This document shows positions 40,535 to 49,946 of a DNA stretch of 64,000 nucleotides, in pieces. Location: NCBI RefSeq assembly GCF_015352425.1, contig NZ_JADKNH010000009.1, positions 209,460 to 273,459 of the forward strand. Direction: 5' to 3'. Made by a program: the position numbers and the translations under genes. The stretch's first letter is position 1, and the number at the start of each line of letters is the position of its first letter. The notes beneath the pieces were generated by a model. That model was given only the letters and a program-made list of their open reading frames with translations, was not told the origin of the DNA and searched no databases. This stretch comes from Fusibacter ferrireducens (GTDB lineage Bacteria > Bacillota > Clostridia > Peptostreptococcales > Acidaminobacteraceae).

Positions 40535-42457
40535 TCAATTTTTAGTGATCGTAATGGCGTCCGCTTCAAAGATAACTTCCGACAATTTTTTCCCTTTGAT
40601 GAAAAGTTTATCGCCAATGACATAGTCTGTAATCTTAAGCCCTGATGCCGGTGCAAATCCAACCGTCTTAGTGACGCCGTCATCACTTTTTACAACCAAT
40701 AAATTGGTCGTAACAAAGACATTGGTCACCGTCCCACTAAATCCAATGACTTCCTTTTCATAACTGAAGTCAATGCGATCAATGCCCTCGGCACCTACGT
40801 GCACTCTTACGGTCTGATCTAACTTCAAATCATAGATAGAAAGGGATTCATTACCAATTTCGTCCACAATTTTAGCGGTTTTAGAAACGGCATATTTTTC
40901 GATCTTATTGTCTTCTAACTTGATGGCGATCTCAGGTGTTCTGGTGATATGAATTTCTTCTATTGTCCCAACGAGATCTTTCGCTTGTCCAACGTATGAG
41001 ATATTAGAAACAACACCATAATTAAGCGTCACCTTCACAATATCGTTTTTAGAGAGTACCTTTTCAGAATTTGTAAAGGTAACGGATTTTGTCAATTCTT
41101 GCTTGAAAACTAAACCATCTTCTTTTTCCATTTCCAGGGTGGTCGGCGATGCTGGATCTAAAGGTTGTTTAAGCATTCCAGTAAATTGATAGTAATCTGA
41201 GTATGCCGTAATGCCCTTAGCATCATAACCATCATAAGATACAATCAGCTTATAGCCCTCTTTTAAATCGAGAACCGTCTTTTGGACGCCATCAATTGTA
41301 ATCGGTGTCGTGTCATATACCCGTTTAAAATCGAAGGATTTATTGGGCAATTGAATTTTTAAGGATCTGAATTTAATGGATTCTCCCATGGGTTCTGTCA
41401 CTTGAGAGAACGTCCCTTCAACTTTATCATAGGTCTTATCTAAAACGACAGTTGTAACCACGCCGTTTGTAAGTGACAAATTCACGAAAGCACCCTTTTC
41501 AAGGCTATCGAAATTGATCATGGCTTGATCCGCATAAATTTTAGCTTGTTTCAAATCATATACAGTTGTTTTACCAACTGCCTCTTTGACCTCAATCAGT
41601 TTTAAGTCACTGAAGACATCTGTAATCGTACCCGTTACTTTAACAGCATCTGAATGATCCTGAGTCCCAGCGTTCGTATCTGAACTGCTTGGAATTGTCG
41701 TTTCAGTTCCAGAATTTGTACCCGTAGTGTCCCCTGATGTACTTGGTACAGGTGTTGTATCGCTTTTTATAGCCGTAAAGTAACCATCTGCATACACTGC
41801 TAGTACAGATTTATTAATAATGCTCTTAGGGTTAAAATTACCATTGCTATCCCCTTTATTGGAAATGATATCATACTCAATCAAAAGGTTGACATATTTA
41901 AGCGCACCTAATGAAATATCAAAGGCATCTTTATATGAAAGCGAAATGATCTTATTCAAGTTTTCATTTTTATAGACATTGAGCGCCTTGCCAAAAAATA
42001 CAGAAATATCTACTTTTTTAGCTTCTGTGAGCTTGCCATTGCTGACAAAGTATTTTACTTCATCCAGTGTCAGCACTTTATTCTCAAGTGCATATGAAAG
42101 TGCTGGATAGACATCCCCTCCATAAGGTGCAAGCATTTTAGGTAAGTTAATCGCCTCTAAATCACTCTCATACTTGCCTGTCAAAGTATTGAGATTGACA
42201 TCTTTTAAATAACCCGCCGCCTTTGCCGCTCTGTAGAGCACAACAATAGCTTCCACATTAGTTACATTTTCATTGGGCTTAAAGCTGTCATCTTCATTTA
42301 AGATCATGATCTCATTTTCGACAACTCTCTGAACGTAATTGTATGCCCAGTGCGAAGATGTTACATCTGTGATGGCCACCATTCCAAAGGATAAATTCCC
42401 CACCATTAATAAGATCAACATCATCGCTGTTATTTTAGAAAATATATTTTTAGTCAT
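40535..42457 (-). CDS. SLH-domain surface protein with C-terminal beta repeats
   Basis: A 640-residue exported protein. The signal peptide is at residues 1-26. SLH-type repeats occupy about 30-230: the first is clear (SSHWAYNYVQRVVENEIM), the second is degenerate, and the third contains DIISNKGDSNGNFNPKSI. A Ser/Thr/Pro linker at about 236-272 leads to a C-terminal region of repeated ~70-residue units (GTITDVFSDLKLIEVKEA, GTIEEIHITRTPEIAIKLED and GTVTNVFVTTNLLVVKSDDG share a GTI/GTV-x-x-[IV]-x-x pattern). Anchoring to the wall is likely; the function of the repeats is unknown. Two adjacent ATGs are possible; the second is better spaced from GGAGG. Confidence 0.8.
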   Translation of the reverse strand: MTKNIFSKITAMMLILLMVGNLSFGMVAITDVTSSHWAYNYVQRVVENEIMILNEDDSFKPNENVTNVEAIVVLYRAAKAAGYLKDVNLNTLTGKYESDLEAINLPKMLAPYGGDVYPALSYALENKVLTLDEVKYFVSNGKLTEAKKVDISVFFGKALNVYKNENLNKIISLSYKDAFDISLGALKYVNLLIEYDIISNKGDSNGNFNPKSIINKSVLAVYADGYFTAIKSDTTPVPSTSGDTTGTNSGTETTIPSSSDTNAGTQDHSDAVKVTGTITDVFSDLKLIEVKEAVGKTTVYDLKQAKIYADQAMINFDSLEKGAFVNLSLTNGVVTTVVLDKTYDKVEGTFSQVTEPMGESIKFRSLKIQLPNKSFDFKRVYDTTPITIDGVQKTVLDLKEGYKLIVSYDGYDAKGITAYSDYYQFTGMLKQPLDPASPTTLEMEKEDGLVFKQELTKSVTFTNSEKVLSKNDIVKVTLNYGVVSNISYVGQAKDLVGTIEEIHITRTPEIAIKLEDNKIEKYAVSKTAKIVDEIGNESLSIYDLKLDQTVRVHVGAEGIDRIDFSYEKEVIGFSGTVTNVFVTTNLLVVKSDDGVTKTVGFAPASGLKITDYVIGDKLFIKGKKLSEVIFEADAITITKN

Positions 42458-42669
42458 CATTTACCTCCGAATTTCCATTTATTTTTGTCCATTTTGATTT
42501 ATTATATCCTTATTATAACATGCGTTTTGAATTTCTTTATTACATTTCAATAACAGTATTAAACAAGTGGCTTATTTCGTCTCTCGTTTTATGGTAAAAT
42601 GTAGAGTGAAATCATATATCCAAATAGCTTTTAAATAAATTCACACAATGTTTACTGAGGTGTTAAAAC

Positions 42670-43428
42670 ATGAGTTTTTACGACTATAAATCTAAAAAGG
42701 TCCACTATATACAACGTGGTCACGGTAAATCCGTCCTGATTCTACACGGTTGGGGCACCAGTATTGAAAGTTTCAATCGGATCATTGAAGACCTTTCGGC
42801 ACATTATCAAGTGACTGCACTTGATTTCCCAGGTTTTGGGTTATCCGATGAACCCATAGAACCATTTTCGCTTTCACAATACACTGAGCTTGTCGAAACT
42901 TTTATATCGCATTTGGGACTTAAAAACTTAACTGTCATTGGACATTCCTTTGGCGGTCGAGTTGCCATTAAACTCTCTCCAAAGCATCTATACGATAAGC
43001 TTATTTTAGTAAACAGTGCTGGTATTAAGCCAAAGCGGAAACCCAATTACTATTTTAAAGTATACGGTTTCAAAGGGATTAGGAGCCTAGGTAAATTACC
43101 GATTTTTTCATATATACTGGCTGAACCCATCAGAGCTTATTCTGAGAAATATTCCAGTCAAGATTATAAACAGGCTTCACCGATGATGAAAATGGTTTTA
43201 TCCAAGGTCGTCAATGAAGATCTAAAGAGTTATCTACCTCAAATAGCCTCTCCCACACTTATGATCTGGGGAGATCAAGATACGGCAACACCCCTACAAG
43301 ATGCACAGCTCATGTCATCACTCATTCCCGATGCTGGCCTCGTGGTCTTTGAAGGTGCTGGTCACTTTACGTACTTAGAACAACCCAACCGATTTTTGAC
43401 CATCATAAAAACTTTTATTGGAGGCTAA
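42670..43428 (+). CDS. Alpha/beta hydrolase
   Basis: A 252-residue alpha/beta hydrolase-fold enzyme. The oxyanion region is LILHGWGTSIESF, the nucleophile is S93 in VIGHSFGGRVA, an aspartate lies in MIWGDQDTATPLQDA, and the histidine is in FEGAGHFTYLEQP. So a complete triad is present. The substrate is unknown. A TAAAAT box lies about 70 bp upstream, and GAGGTG precedes the ATG. The gene is followed after 3 bp by the MurF-like gene, suggesting a common transcript and possibly a cell-envelope role. Confidence 0.85.
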   Translation: MSFYDYKSKKVHYIQRGHGKSVLILHGWGTSIESFNRIIEDLSAHYQVTALDFPGFGLSDEPIEPFSLSQYTELVETFISHLGLKNLTVIGHSFGGRVAIKLSPKHLYDKLILVNSAGIKPKRKPNYYFKVYGFKGIRSLGKLPIFSYILAEPIRAYSEKYSSQDYKQASPMMKMVLSKVVNEDLKSYLPQIASPTLMIWGDQDTATPLQDAQLMSSLIPDAGLVVFEGAGHFTYLEQPNRFLTIIKTFIGG

Positions 43429-43431
43429 TCC

Positions 43432-45033
43432 ATGTTCATAGGCATTTTATTAATACTTGTGCTCATCTTTTTAAGATCTAAAGATGACTTGCAAAAATTC
43501 CAGCAAAATTCATATCGCATTAAGCGCTATTCAAAATGGCTCACCGGTAAAAACAACACTTTTTTTAAGCCACATGAATGGTTATATGTCCTCGGTGCAA
43601 TTTTGTTTATTTTTACACCTGTCGTCTACCTTAAGGTACTCGGTTTGTTTTTAATCCTTCTGGACTATTATTTCTTTTGGCTTATTAAATCTGCCACTAA
43701 ATCAAAGCTCAAACTCAACGTCACCGCACGTGTGAAGCGCATGATGTTCACAAACGCTTTAATCTTGATATTTTTATTTTTAGGTTGGTACTATGCGGCC
43801 GATGCCTCAAAAACGATCCTAGAGCTTCTGATTGCAGGTCTTTATCTTGGGTCTTTCCTATTGACGATGATGAGCAATTTAATCAATATGCCCCTTGAAA
43901 CGCAAATTAATGATTATTACTATAAAGATGCTCAGAAAATCATGGCTAAAAATCCTAATTTGACAGTTATCGGCATCACGGGCAGCTATGGCAAAACCAG
44001 CACTAAAAATGTACTCTATCAGATTCTTTCAAAGGATTTTAACGTCTTGATGACCCCTGAGAGCTTTAATACCAAGATGGGCTTAACTCGAACCATAAGA
44101 ACTTATCTTAAACCCACACATCAAATTCTAATTGCAGAAATGGGTGCAAAAGAAATTGGGGATATTAAAGAACTCTGTGACTTTGTCCATCCTAAAATAG
44201 GCATCATCACTTCAATTGGACCTCAGCATCTGGAGACCTTTAAAACCATTGAAAATGTGATTTCAACTAAAGGCGAACTCTTTAAGCACCTCTTGCCAAA
44301 TGGCACTGCATTTGTCAACGTGGATGATGATCATATTTTAAAATTACCGCATCGTGAGGACTTGAATTATATCCACTTCTCCACAAACACAAATTATGCT
44401 GACATGATGCCATTACCTGATTATGCCATAGAAGATGTTCACCTCTCGGGTAAGGGGTCTAGCTTTACACTGGTTCACGTACCCAGCAAGAAAAAAGTAC
44501 GTCTCAATACCAAACTGCTCGGACGTCATAATCTTGCAAACATCGTTTCTGGCGTAGCTGTCGCTCTTGAACTGGGCGTCTCCATGGAAAGGCTGAACAC
44601 ACTGATCATTGATATTAAACCCGTTGAGCACAGGCTCTCTTATAGGTGCATCAATGATACTTATACTTTACTAGATGATGCCTTTAACTCAAATCCAATT
44701 GGATCTAAAATGGCCCTTGAGGTTTTAGAGCGCTTTGAAGGCAACTCTAAGATCATCATTACCCCTGGAATGATTGAACTGGGATCTGAGTCTTTTGCAC
44801 TCAACAAGAAATTTGGTGAACAGATTGCGAAAGTATGTGATTTTACAATTCTAGTGGGGAAAAAACAAACTGAACCCATTCAAGAAGGTTTAATTGAAAG
44901 TCAATATCCTTCTTCCAAACTTTATATCGCAAGTGATCTTTCTGATGCGCTTAGAAAGCTAGATGAAATCGTCTCTAAAGACGATGTCGTTTTAATTGAA
45001 AATGATCTACCAGATACATTTAATGAAATTTAG
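43432..45033 (+). CDS. Membrane-anchored MurF-like Mur ligase
   Basis: A 533-residue protein. The N-terminal ~150 residues contain about four membrane helices (WLYVLGAILFIFTPVVYL, VLGLFLILLDYYFFWLI, MFTNALILIFLFLGWYYAA, and ELLIAGLYLGSFLLTMMSNL) in place of the soluble UDP-binding domain of MurF. The central ATP-binding loop is VIGITGSYGKTSTKNV, with TPESFNTKMGLTRTIR and AEMGAKEIGDI typical of MurF-type ligases; the C-terminal domain ends VVLIENDLPDTFNEI. It probably adds D-Ala-D-Ala (or a similar dipeptide) to a muramyl or related precursor, in keeping with ddl immediately downstream. Whether it is the main MurF is unknown. Confidence 0.82.
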   Translation: MFIGILLILVLIFLRSKDDLQKFQQNSYRIKRYSKWLTGKNNTFFKPHEWLYVLGAILFIFTPVVYLKVLGLFLILLDYYFFWLIKSATKSKLKLNVTARVKRMMFTNALILIFLFLGWYYAADASKTILELLIAGLYLGSFLLTMMSNLINMPLETQINDYYYKDAQKIMAKNPNLTVIGITGSYGKTSTKNVLYQILSKDFNVLMTPESFNTKMGLTRTIRTYLKPTHQILIAEMGAKEIGDIKELCDFVHPKIGIITSIGPQHLETFKTIENVISTKGELFKHLLPNGTAFVNVDDDHILKLPHREDLNYIHFSTNTNYADMMPLPDYAIEDVHLSGKGSSFTLVHVPSKKKVRLNTKLLGRHNLANIVSGVAVALELGVSMERLNTLIIDIKPVEHRLSYRCINDTYTLLDDAFNSNPIGSKMALEVLERFEGNSKIIITPGMIELGSESFALNKKFGEQIAKVCDFTILVGKKQTEPIQEGLIESQYPSSKLYIASDLSDALRKLDEIVSKDDVVLIENDLPDTFNEI

Positions 45034-45070
45034 GCTTATGGATTAGCCTTAAAATCCAAATCTGTTTTTT

Positions 45071-45103
45071 AGGAGAGTATGGGATACCATACAATATCTT
45101 ATG
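45071..45103 (+). promoter_or_regulatory. Hairpin between Shine-Dalgarno and start codon of ddl
   Basis: AGGAGA at 45071-45076 is 24 bases from the ddl ATG, too far for normal initiation. Between them GTATGG (45077-45082) pairs with CCATAC (45087-45092) around a GATA loop. Folding would leave about eight bases (AATATCTT) between the site and ATG. A nine-codon frame starting at 45079 also overlaps the ddl start. Confidence 0.55.
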
Positions 45104-46267
45104 ATTAATATTGGCGTTTTTTTTGGGGGAACCAGTGTGGAACACGAAGTGGCGGTTATCACGGCTCAGCAGGCCATTAGCCAGCTGCTTGAAATGGATC
45201 AATACAAAGTCATACCCATCTATATTTCCAAAGATAACAACTGGTACACAGGGGATTACCTATTGGAAATTGAGCATTTTAGAGATTTAAAAAAAGTTAT
45301 TTCAGAAAGTCATCGTTGTCATGTGGTTAAGGCAGATAAATGTGCCCACCTTATTCATGCAGAAATGAAGCTTTTCAAAAATCCCTATATTTGCGATATA
45401 GACATCGCCTTTCCAATCATACATGGCACAGGTGGTGAGGATGGCAATCTTCAAGGTTTTTTAGAACATATGGATATCCCCTATGTGGGATGTAATGTTC
45501 TTGCGGCATCGCTGACGATGGATAAAATCGCCTCTAAACTCTTTTTACAGAGCTCTGGCATTCGAGTGGTTGAAGGCGAGTGGTTCTACACACACTACTG
45601 GAACCAATACGCTTCATCCATTATAGAAGATCTTGAAAAAAAACTTTCATATCCTATGATTGTCAAACCTGCGGATATCGGTTCAAGTGTGGGTGTCAAA
45701 ACTGCAAAGACGAGAAGTGCTCTCATTGAAGCCATTGATTTTGCCAAACAGTTTTCAACTAAAATTCTCGTTGAAAAGATGTTGGATGATATGCGTGAAA
45801 TTAATATTTCAGTTCTTGGAGATAGCGAGAAATTGAAGTTATCCGTTTGTGAAGAACCTCTCTCTGCTTCTGAATTCTTGACTTATGAAGATAAGTACAT
45901 CAACGAAGCTGGCAGCAAAGGGATGTCTTCCGCAAAGAGGCAAATTCCAGCGCATTTGAGCGAGTCCTTAAAAAATGAAATCGAACACATGGCTGCTGAA
46001 GCCTTTATTGCACTGGACTGTGCAGGTGTTTCCCGAATTGACTTTATGATTGATCAAAAAACGAACTTGCCTTATATAAATGAATTCAATACCATTCCCG
46101 GATCACTTTCTTTCTATTTGTGGGAAGCAACTCATGTCACTTTTAAACAAATGCTCGAAGAAATGATTGATGCTGCTTACAGAAGCTACCGTCGAAAAAA
46201 TAATTTAATTCGAGTAAATAGCCTCAATATTCTTTCAAAAGCAGATTTAAGTGGCATCAAAAAATAG
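45101..46267 (+). CDS. ddl: D-alanine--D-alanine ligase
   Basis: ATP-grasp enzyme making the D-Ala-D-Ala dipeptide for peptidoglycan. It has 388 residues, starting MINIGVFFGGTSVEHEVAV, with the first substrate-binding glutamate in the EHE motif. HGTGGEDGNLQGFLE, PMIVKPADIGSSVGVK and the omega loop FLTYEDKYI support a D-Ala-D-Ala rather than a D-lactate (VanA/B) type; INEFNTIPGSLSFYLWEA is the metal-binding end. It is longer than average by about 20-30 C-terminal residues. The only ATG in frame has no close ribosome site; see the hairpin entry. It sits between a MurF-like gene and a two-component system. Confidence 0.92.
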   Translation: MINIGVFFGGTSVEHEVAVITAQQAISQLLEMDQYKVIPIYISKDNNWYTGDYLLEIEHFRDLKKVISESHRCHVVKADKCAHLIHAEMKLFKNPYICDIDIAFPIIHGTGGEDGNLQGFLEHMDIPYVGCNVLAASLTMDKIASKLFLQSSGIRVVEGEWFYTHYWNQYASSIIEDLEKKLSYPMIVKPADIGSSVGVKTAKTRSALIEAIDFAKQFSTKILVEKMLDDMREINISVLGDSEKLKLSVCEEPLSASEFLTYEDKYINEAGSKGMSSAKRQIPAHLSESLKNEIEHMAAEAFIALDCAGVSRIDFMIDQKTNLPYINEFNTIPGSLSFYLWEATHVTFKQMLEEMIDAAYRSYRRKNNLIRVNSLNILSKADLSGIKK

Positions 46268-46309
46268 ATTTTATTTACTTTTAACGATACATTAGGAGGC
46301 AATTAAAGC

Positions 46310-46993
46310 ATGGAAAAAATACTCATTGTTGAAGATGATCTTCAAATTCAAACCCTGATTAGAGATTATGTCAATGCTTCTGGATATATTGCTGTCACAG
46401 CATCTGATGGTGAAGAAGCCCTTCAGAAATTTGAATCTGAGAAGCCAAATCTCGCTTTACTGGATATCATTGTACCCAAGATCGATGGCTTTGAAGTCTG
46501 CCGTAAGATTCGCAACGAATCTAACATTCCAATCATTATGCTCAGTTCAAAAAAGGAAGATACGGATAAGATCTTAGCACTGGGACTTGGCGCAGATGAT
46601 TACATCGAAAAACCCTTTAGCCCACGTGTGCTCGTTGCAAAAATTCAATCTCAGTTCAGACGCGTCAATGAACTCTCAGGCACCCCTGTCAGCGATACAC
46701 TTAAAATCAGAGATCTCGAAATTGATATCAAAGCTCGAACAGTTACTGTTAAAGGCATTGACATTCCTTTTTCCGTAAAGGAGTTTGAAATTCTAAATTT
46801 TTTAATGGCCAATAAAAATCAAGCACTCTCGCGTGAAAAGATTTTCGATGAAATCTGGGGCTACAACGAATACGGTGATATTAATACGGTTACTGTTCAC
46901 GTCCGAAAAATTAGAGAAAAAATTGAAAACAACCCGTCAGAACCCGAATACATCGAAACCGTTTGGGGGATTGGCTATAAATTTAAAGGATAG
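46310..46993 (+). CDS. OmpR-family response regulator
   Basis: A 227-residue regulator. The receiver domain has D9/D10, the phosphorylation site D52 in LALLDIIVPKIDG, and the lysine in YIEKPFSPRVL. A winged-helix DNA-binding domain covers about 128-226 (LSREKIFDEIWGYN, VTVHVRKIREKIE, VWGIGYKFKG). AGGAGG lies ten bases before the ATG. It is followed after 5 bp by its histidine kinase. Similarity to VanR-type regulators and the preceding ddl gene suggest cell-wall sensing; this is inference. Confidence 0.93.
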   Translation: MEKILIVEDDLQIQTLIRDYVNASGYIAVTASDGEEALQKFESEKPNLALLDIIVPKIDGFEVCRKIRNESNIPIIMLSSKKEDTDKILALGLGADDYIEKPFSPRVLVAKIQSQFRRVNELSGTPVSDTLKIRDLEIDIKARTVTVKGIDIPFSVKEFEILNFLMANKNQALSREKIFDEIWGYNEYGDINTVTVHVRKIREKIENNPSEPEYIETVWGIGYKFKG

Positions 46994-46998
46994 ACTTT

Positions 46999-48069
46999 AT
47001 GAAATTGCCTAAGATTTCTCTACGATTGAAAATCATTCTTTTTCTTTCTAATATGATTATGTTCACGACTTTTTTTGTCTTTTACATATTCTTTACTTAT
47101 AAAATCGATAAAATTCACCAAGTGTCTTTGATTAAAAGTCCCTATCTGCTCTTAGCACTGCTCATCACTGTGCTCATCATCTACTTTATGGTTATGATCA
47201 TGCTGATTACAAAGTACATCTTTGAACCTATTTCTGAGATGCGAAAAGCTGCGGAACAGATTAAAACTGGCAATCTTAATTATCCCATCCAGTACACTGA
47301 GGGCAATGAAATCGGAGAATTTTGTAAAGAATTTGATAAGATGAGGGTTAGATTAAAGGATACGATTCTTGAACAACATGAACTTGAAAAAAGGCGAAAG
47401 AGACTTATTGCAAGTATTACACATGATTTGAGAACGCCGCTCACTTCAATAAAAGGCTATGTGGAAGCTTTACAAGATGGCATTGTCAAAGATAAGGAGA
47501 CTTATGACAAGTACCTCGCCACTATTAATGAAAAAGCAGATCTCTTGAATCACTTAATAGATGATCTCTCAGTATATACCAAACAAGAACTGGGAGAGTT
47601 TGCCCTCAACATAGAGCGTATCCATTCTGGACGGCTCCTGAACAACTATTTTAATCACAAGCAGTATGATTTCAAATATGCTAATATTGAACTCATTTTA
47701 AAGAAACCCTTTATTTCAACTTATATCAATGTAGATCCTTATCGGATGACACAAATACTTGATAATCTTTTGAGCAACGCAAAAAAATATGCTCGTACAC
47801 AAATTGTCGTATCGACAAAGGTCATTCAATACCATCTCAGAATATCCGTACAGGACGATGGTGAAGGCATCCCAGAGGACTTTATTCAAAACCTCTTCGA
47901 TCCCTTTTTTATGGTCAATAAGAAAAAAGATCAAAAGGAAAAAGGTGGGTCTGGCCTTGGACTTGCCATTGTCAAACAACTTACAGAAGCTCATGATGGC
48001 GAAATAATTGTAGAAAGTGTTCTTGATCAAGGCACTACTTTTACTATTGAAATTCCAATAGATCGATAA
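46999..48069 (+). CDS. Sensor histidine kinase
   Basis: A 356-residue membrane kinase. Two helices near residues 10-32 and 49-72 enclose a very short external loop, so it may sense within or at the membrane. A HAMP domain follows (FEPISEMRKAAEQIKTGNLN). The HisKA phospho-acceptor is H142 in ASITHDLRTPLTSIKGY. The ATPase domain has ILDNLLSNAKKYA (N box), DDGEGIPEDF (G1) and GGSGLGLAIVKQL (G2). It is encoded directly after the response regulator and before a zinc-ribbon/AMIN gene 15 bp downstream that may share its transcript. Confidence 0.93.
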   Translation: MKLPKISLRLKIILFLSNMIMFTTFFVFYIFFTYKIDKIHQVSLIKSPYLLLALLITVLIIYFMVMIMLITKYIFEPISEMRKAAEQIKTGNLNYPIQYTEGNEIGEFCKEFDKMRVRLKDTILEQHELEKRRKRLIASITHDLRTPLTSIKGYVEALQDGIVKDKETYDKYLATINEKADLLNHLIDDLSVYTKQELGEFALNIERIHSGRLLNNYFNHKQYDFKYANIELILKKPFISTYINVDPYRMTQILDNLLSNAKKYARTQIVVSTKVIQYHLRISVQDDGEGIPEDFIQNLFDPFFMVNKKKDQKEKGGSGLGLAIVKQLTEAHDGEIIVESVLDQGTTFTIEIPIDR

Positions 48070-48084
48070 TCAAAGGAGGTCTCC

Positions 48085-49752
48085 ATGAAATGTCCAAATT
48101 GTAGTTTTATGAACCCCGACCAAAGTGTCATGTGTAAAATTTGTGGTTATGAATTTGATAACGCTTCCGCACAAAAAGGCTCTCATAATTCTAATTCTGC
48201 CACTCCAAGTGATGATGATTCTGAAATAGAAGTCACTTTTGATACGTTGTTTGGTGTTCGTTCAAATTCACGTAAAATCAAGAATCCTCTAGAGAAATCT
48301 AAAGACAAGAGACGTGTATTTGCTGCAAATGATGAAAGTTCTGAACCTTTTGAAGCTGTTGACTCAACCGAGACAGCTGCAGCGTTTGGTGCTCAGAATT
48401 TTGACGCTCAGAATACCGATGTTCAAGACATCAACTCAACACATGATTCTAGCAGTCTTGAAAATTCAGCGGATGAAAATTATAACCATCGTCAAGCATC
48501 CAGTGTACTCAGACCACATGATCCACCATTGTCTCATCCTGTAGATGAAACCCCTGAACCTTTTGCAGAATCAGATGCCATCGATCAGAACCACGACGCC
48601 AATGGGGATATTATTGATATTGAACTCGTTCAAAATGGGGATATTCACAATGACTTTTATGCTTCAGATGAAGCGCTCTTTGAAGAAGATCATAAGACAG
48701 ATAATCGAAAAATTACAATTATCTTATTGGCAGTAGTGGTTTTATTGATTGCTCTGGTCTTTGCCTTTACCAGCTCAAAATTGAAATTCAATCCATTTGC
48801 TTCAGAACCTGCTCCTGAAACACCCGTTGCAGAACCTGTGGACAACACGTCAAATGATCCAAATAGTCCACAGACAAATAACGTTATCCACGCAGATCCA
48901 GATGCAACCGTTGAATCTTTCTTTGAAGAATTGCCTGGCTATGTGAACGATAACAATATTTCATTTTCAATGTATTTTAAAACACCCCAATCTGCACTTG
49001 AAATTCTAACAGCCTTTAAAAATAAAGGACAGATTGATAAGATTGAATACGATATTTCAAATACGGCGTTGGATGATGAAAAATCTGCCACAATTGATGT
49101 GGTCAGTAGCATTGAGCGCACGAATGAAAACAAGCACATCATCAGTCAAGATGAATGGTCATTTAAGCTTTCTCTTGAAGGCGATGTTTGGCTTATTCAA
49201 GATTTTTTACTCAACAATCAAGATTCAACAGTTAGCAGTACCTCATCGACTACCAATGCAAATGATTCTACCAGTAACAATACTTCATCTTCTTCGACTT
49301 CCAACTCGACCACCACTTCAACACCACCAATAAAACCAACGGGTTTTGTGAAGACAGGCAGTTTCAAGGGAGGCGTCATCACCGATGGTCAGGATATAAA
49401 TAGTATTCGCTACGGTAATCACGACCAGTTTGAGCGCATTGTCATCGACCTTACGGAGTGGCAAAAGACAAATGCAGATGGCTCTGCAGTCAAAGTCAAT
49501 GAAGCTTGTCACTATGAGGCCACTATTTCAAGCGATGGCCTTGAAGTACAGGTAGTCTTATCGGGTGTTCGTGCCGCATCTGCTGTTGCACCTATTTTTG
49601 CAAAGAGCAGTAATATAGAATCTCTGGGCGTCTACTATCCATCTGATGATTCTACCATTGGTCTATCTGTAAAACTTAAAAAACCAAGCAGTTATAAGGT
49701 CTTTTCACTAAAAGAGCCTGGCCGGATTGTCATTGATACAATGCCCAACTGA
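48085..49752 (+). CDS. Single-pass membrane protein with zinc ribbon and AMIN domain
   Basis: A 555-residue protein. An N-terminal zinc ribbon uses CPNC and CKICGYEF (residues 3-24). A long, acidic, poorly structured cytoplasmic region follows, then one membrane helix at about 212-229 (KITIILLAVVVLLIALVFAF). Outside, there is a domain at about 270-375 (TVESFFEELPGYVNDNNISF), a Ser/Thr/Asn linker at about 383-410, and a C-terminal AMIN-type domain (about 445-555; QFERIVIDLTEW, EPGRIVIDTMPN) that probably binds peptidoglycan or other wall polymer. It lies 15 bp after the kinase, which hints at a wall-sensing partner. GGAGG precedes the ATG. Confidence 0.75.
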   Translation: MKCPNCSFMNPDQSVMCKICGYEFDNASAQKGSHNSNSATPSDDDSEIEVTFDTLFGVRSNSRKIKNPLEKSKDKRRVFAANDESSEPFEAVDSTETAAAFGAQNFDAQNTDVQDINSTHDSSSLENSADENYNHRQASSVLRPHDPPLSHPVDETPEPFAESDAIDQNHDANGDIIDIELVQNGDIHNDFYASDEALFEEDHKTDNRKITIILLAVVVLLIALVFAFTSSKLKFNPFASEPAPETPVAEPVDNTSNDPNSPQTNNVIHADPDATVESFFEELPGYVNDNNISFSMYFKTPQSALEILTAFKNKGQIDKIEYDISNTALDDEKSATIDVVSSIERTNENKHIISQDEWSFKLSLEGDVWLIQDFLLNNQDSTVSSTSSTTNANDSTSNNTSSSSTSNSTTTSTPPIKPTGFVKTGSFKGGVITDGQDINSIRYGNHDQFERIVIDLTEWQKTNADGSAVKVNEACHYEATISSDGLEVQVVLSGVRAASAVAPIFAKSSNIESLGVYYPSDDSTIGLSVKLKKPSSYKVFSLKEPGRIVIDTMPN

Positions 49753-49802
49753 TCATTAGTCTCGCAAGGAACCGCTCTAAAGTAAGTGCCCTATTTGAAT
49801 TT

Positions 49803-49859
49803 AAAAGAGCTGATAGAATAACTTCTTAAATATCTGAAGTTACTTTACCAGCTCTTTTT
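49803..49859 (+). terminator. Terminator after the two-component/AMIN operon
   Basis: AAAAGAGCTG pairs with CAGCTCTTTT at the base, and AACTTC pairs with GAAGTT inside, ending in a T run. It lies about 50 bp after the AMIN gene stop. Confidence 0.88.
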
Positions 49860-49946
49860 CTTACCTAATTCTAATCCCAAACTAACGCATTTTGCACTTA
49901 TGCTTGGTAAACTAAGGTTAATAAATTTATATTGGAGGTGTATCGA

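Noticed and set aside
45101..46267. Vancomycin-resistance ligase (VanA/B/C type)
   Set aside because: The omega loop FLTYEDKYI is of the D-Ala-D-Ala type, and no vanH, vanX or vanT-like gene is nearby.
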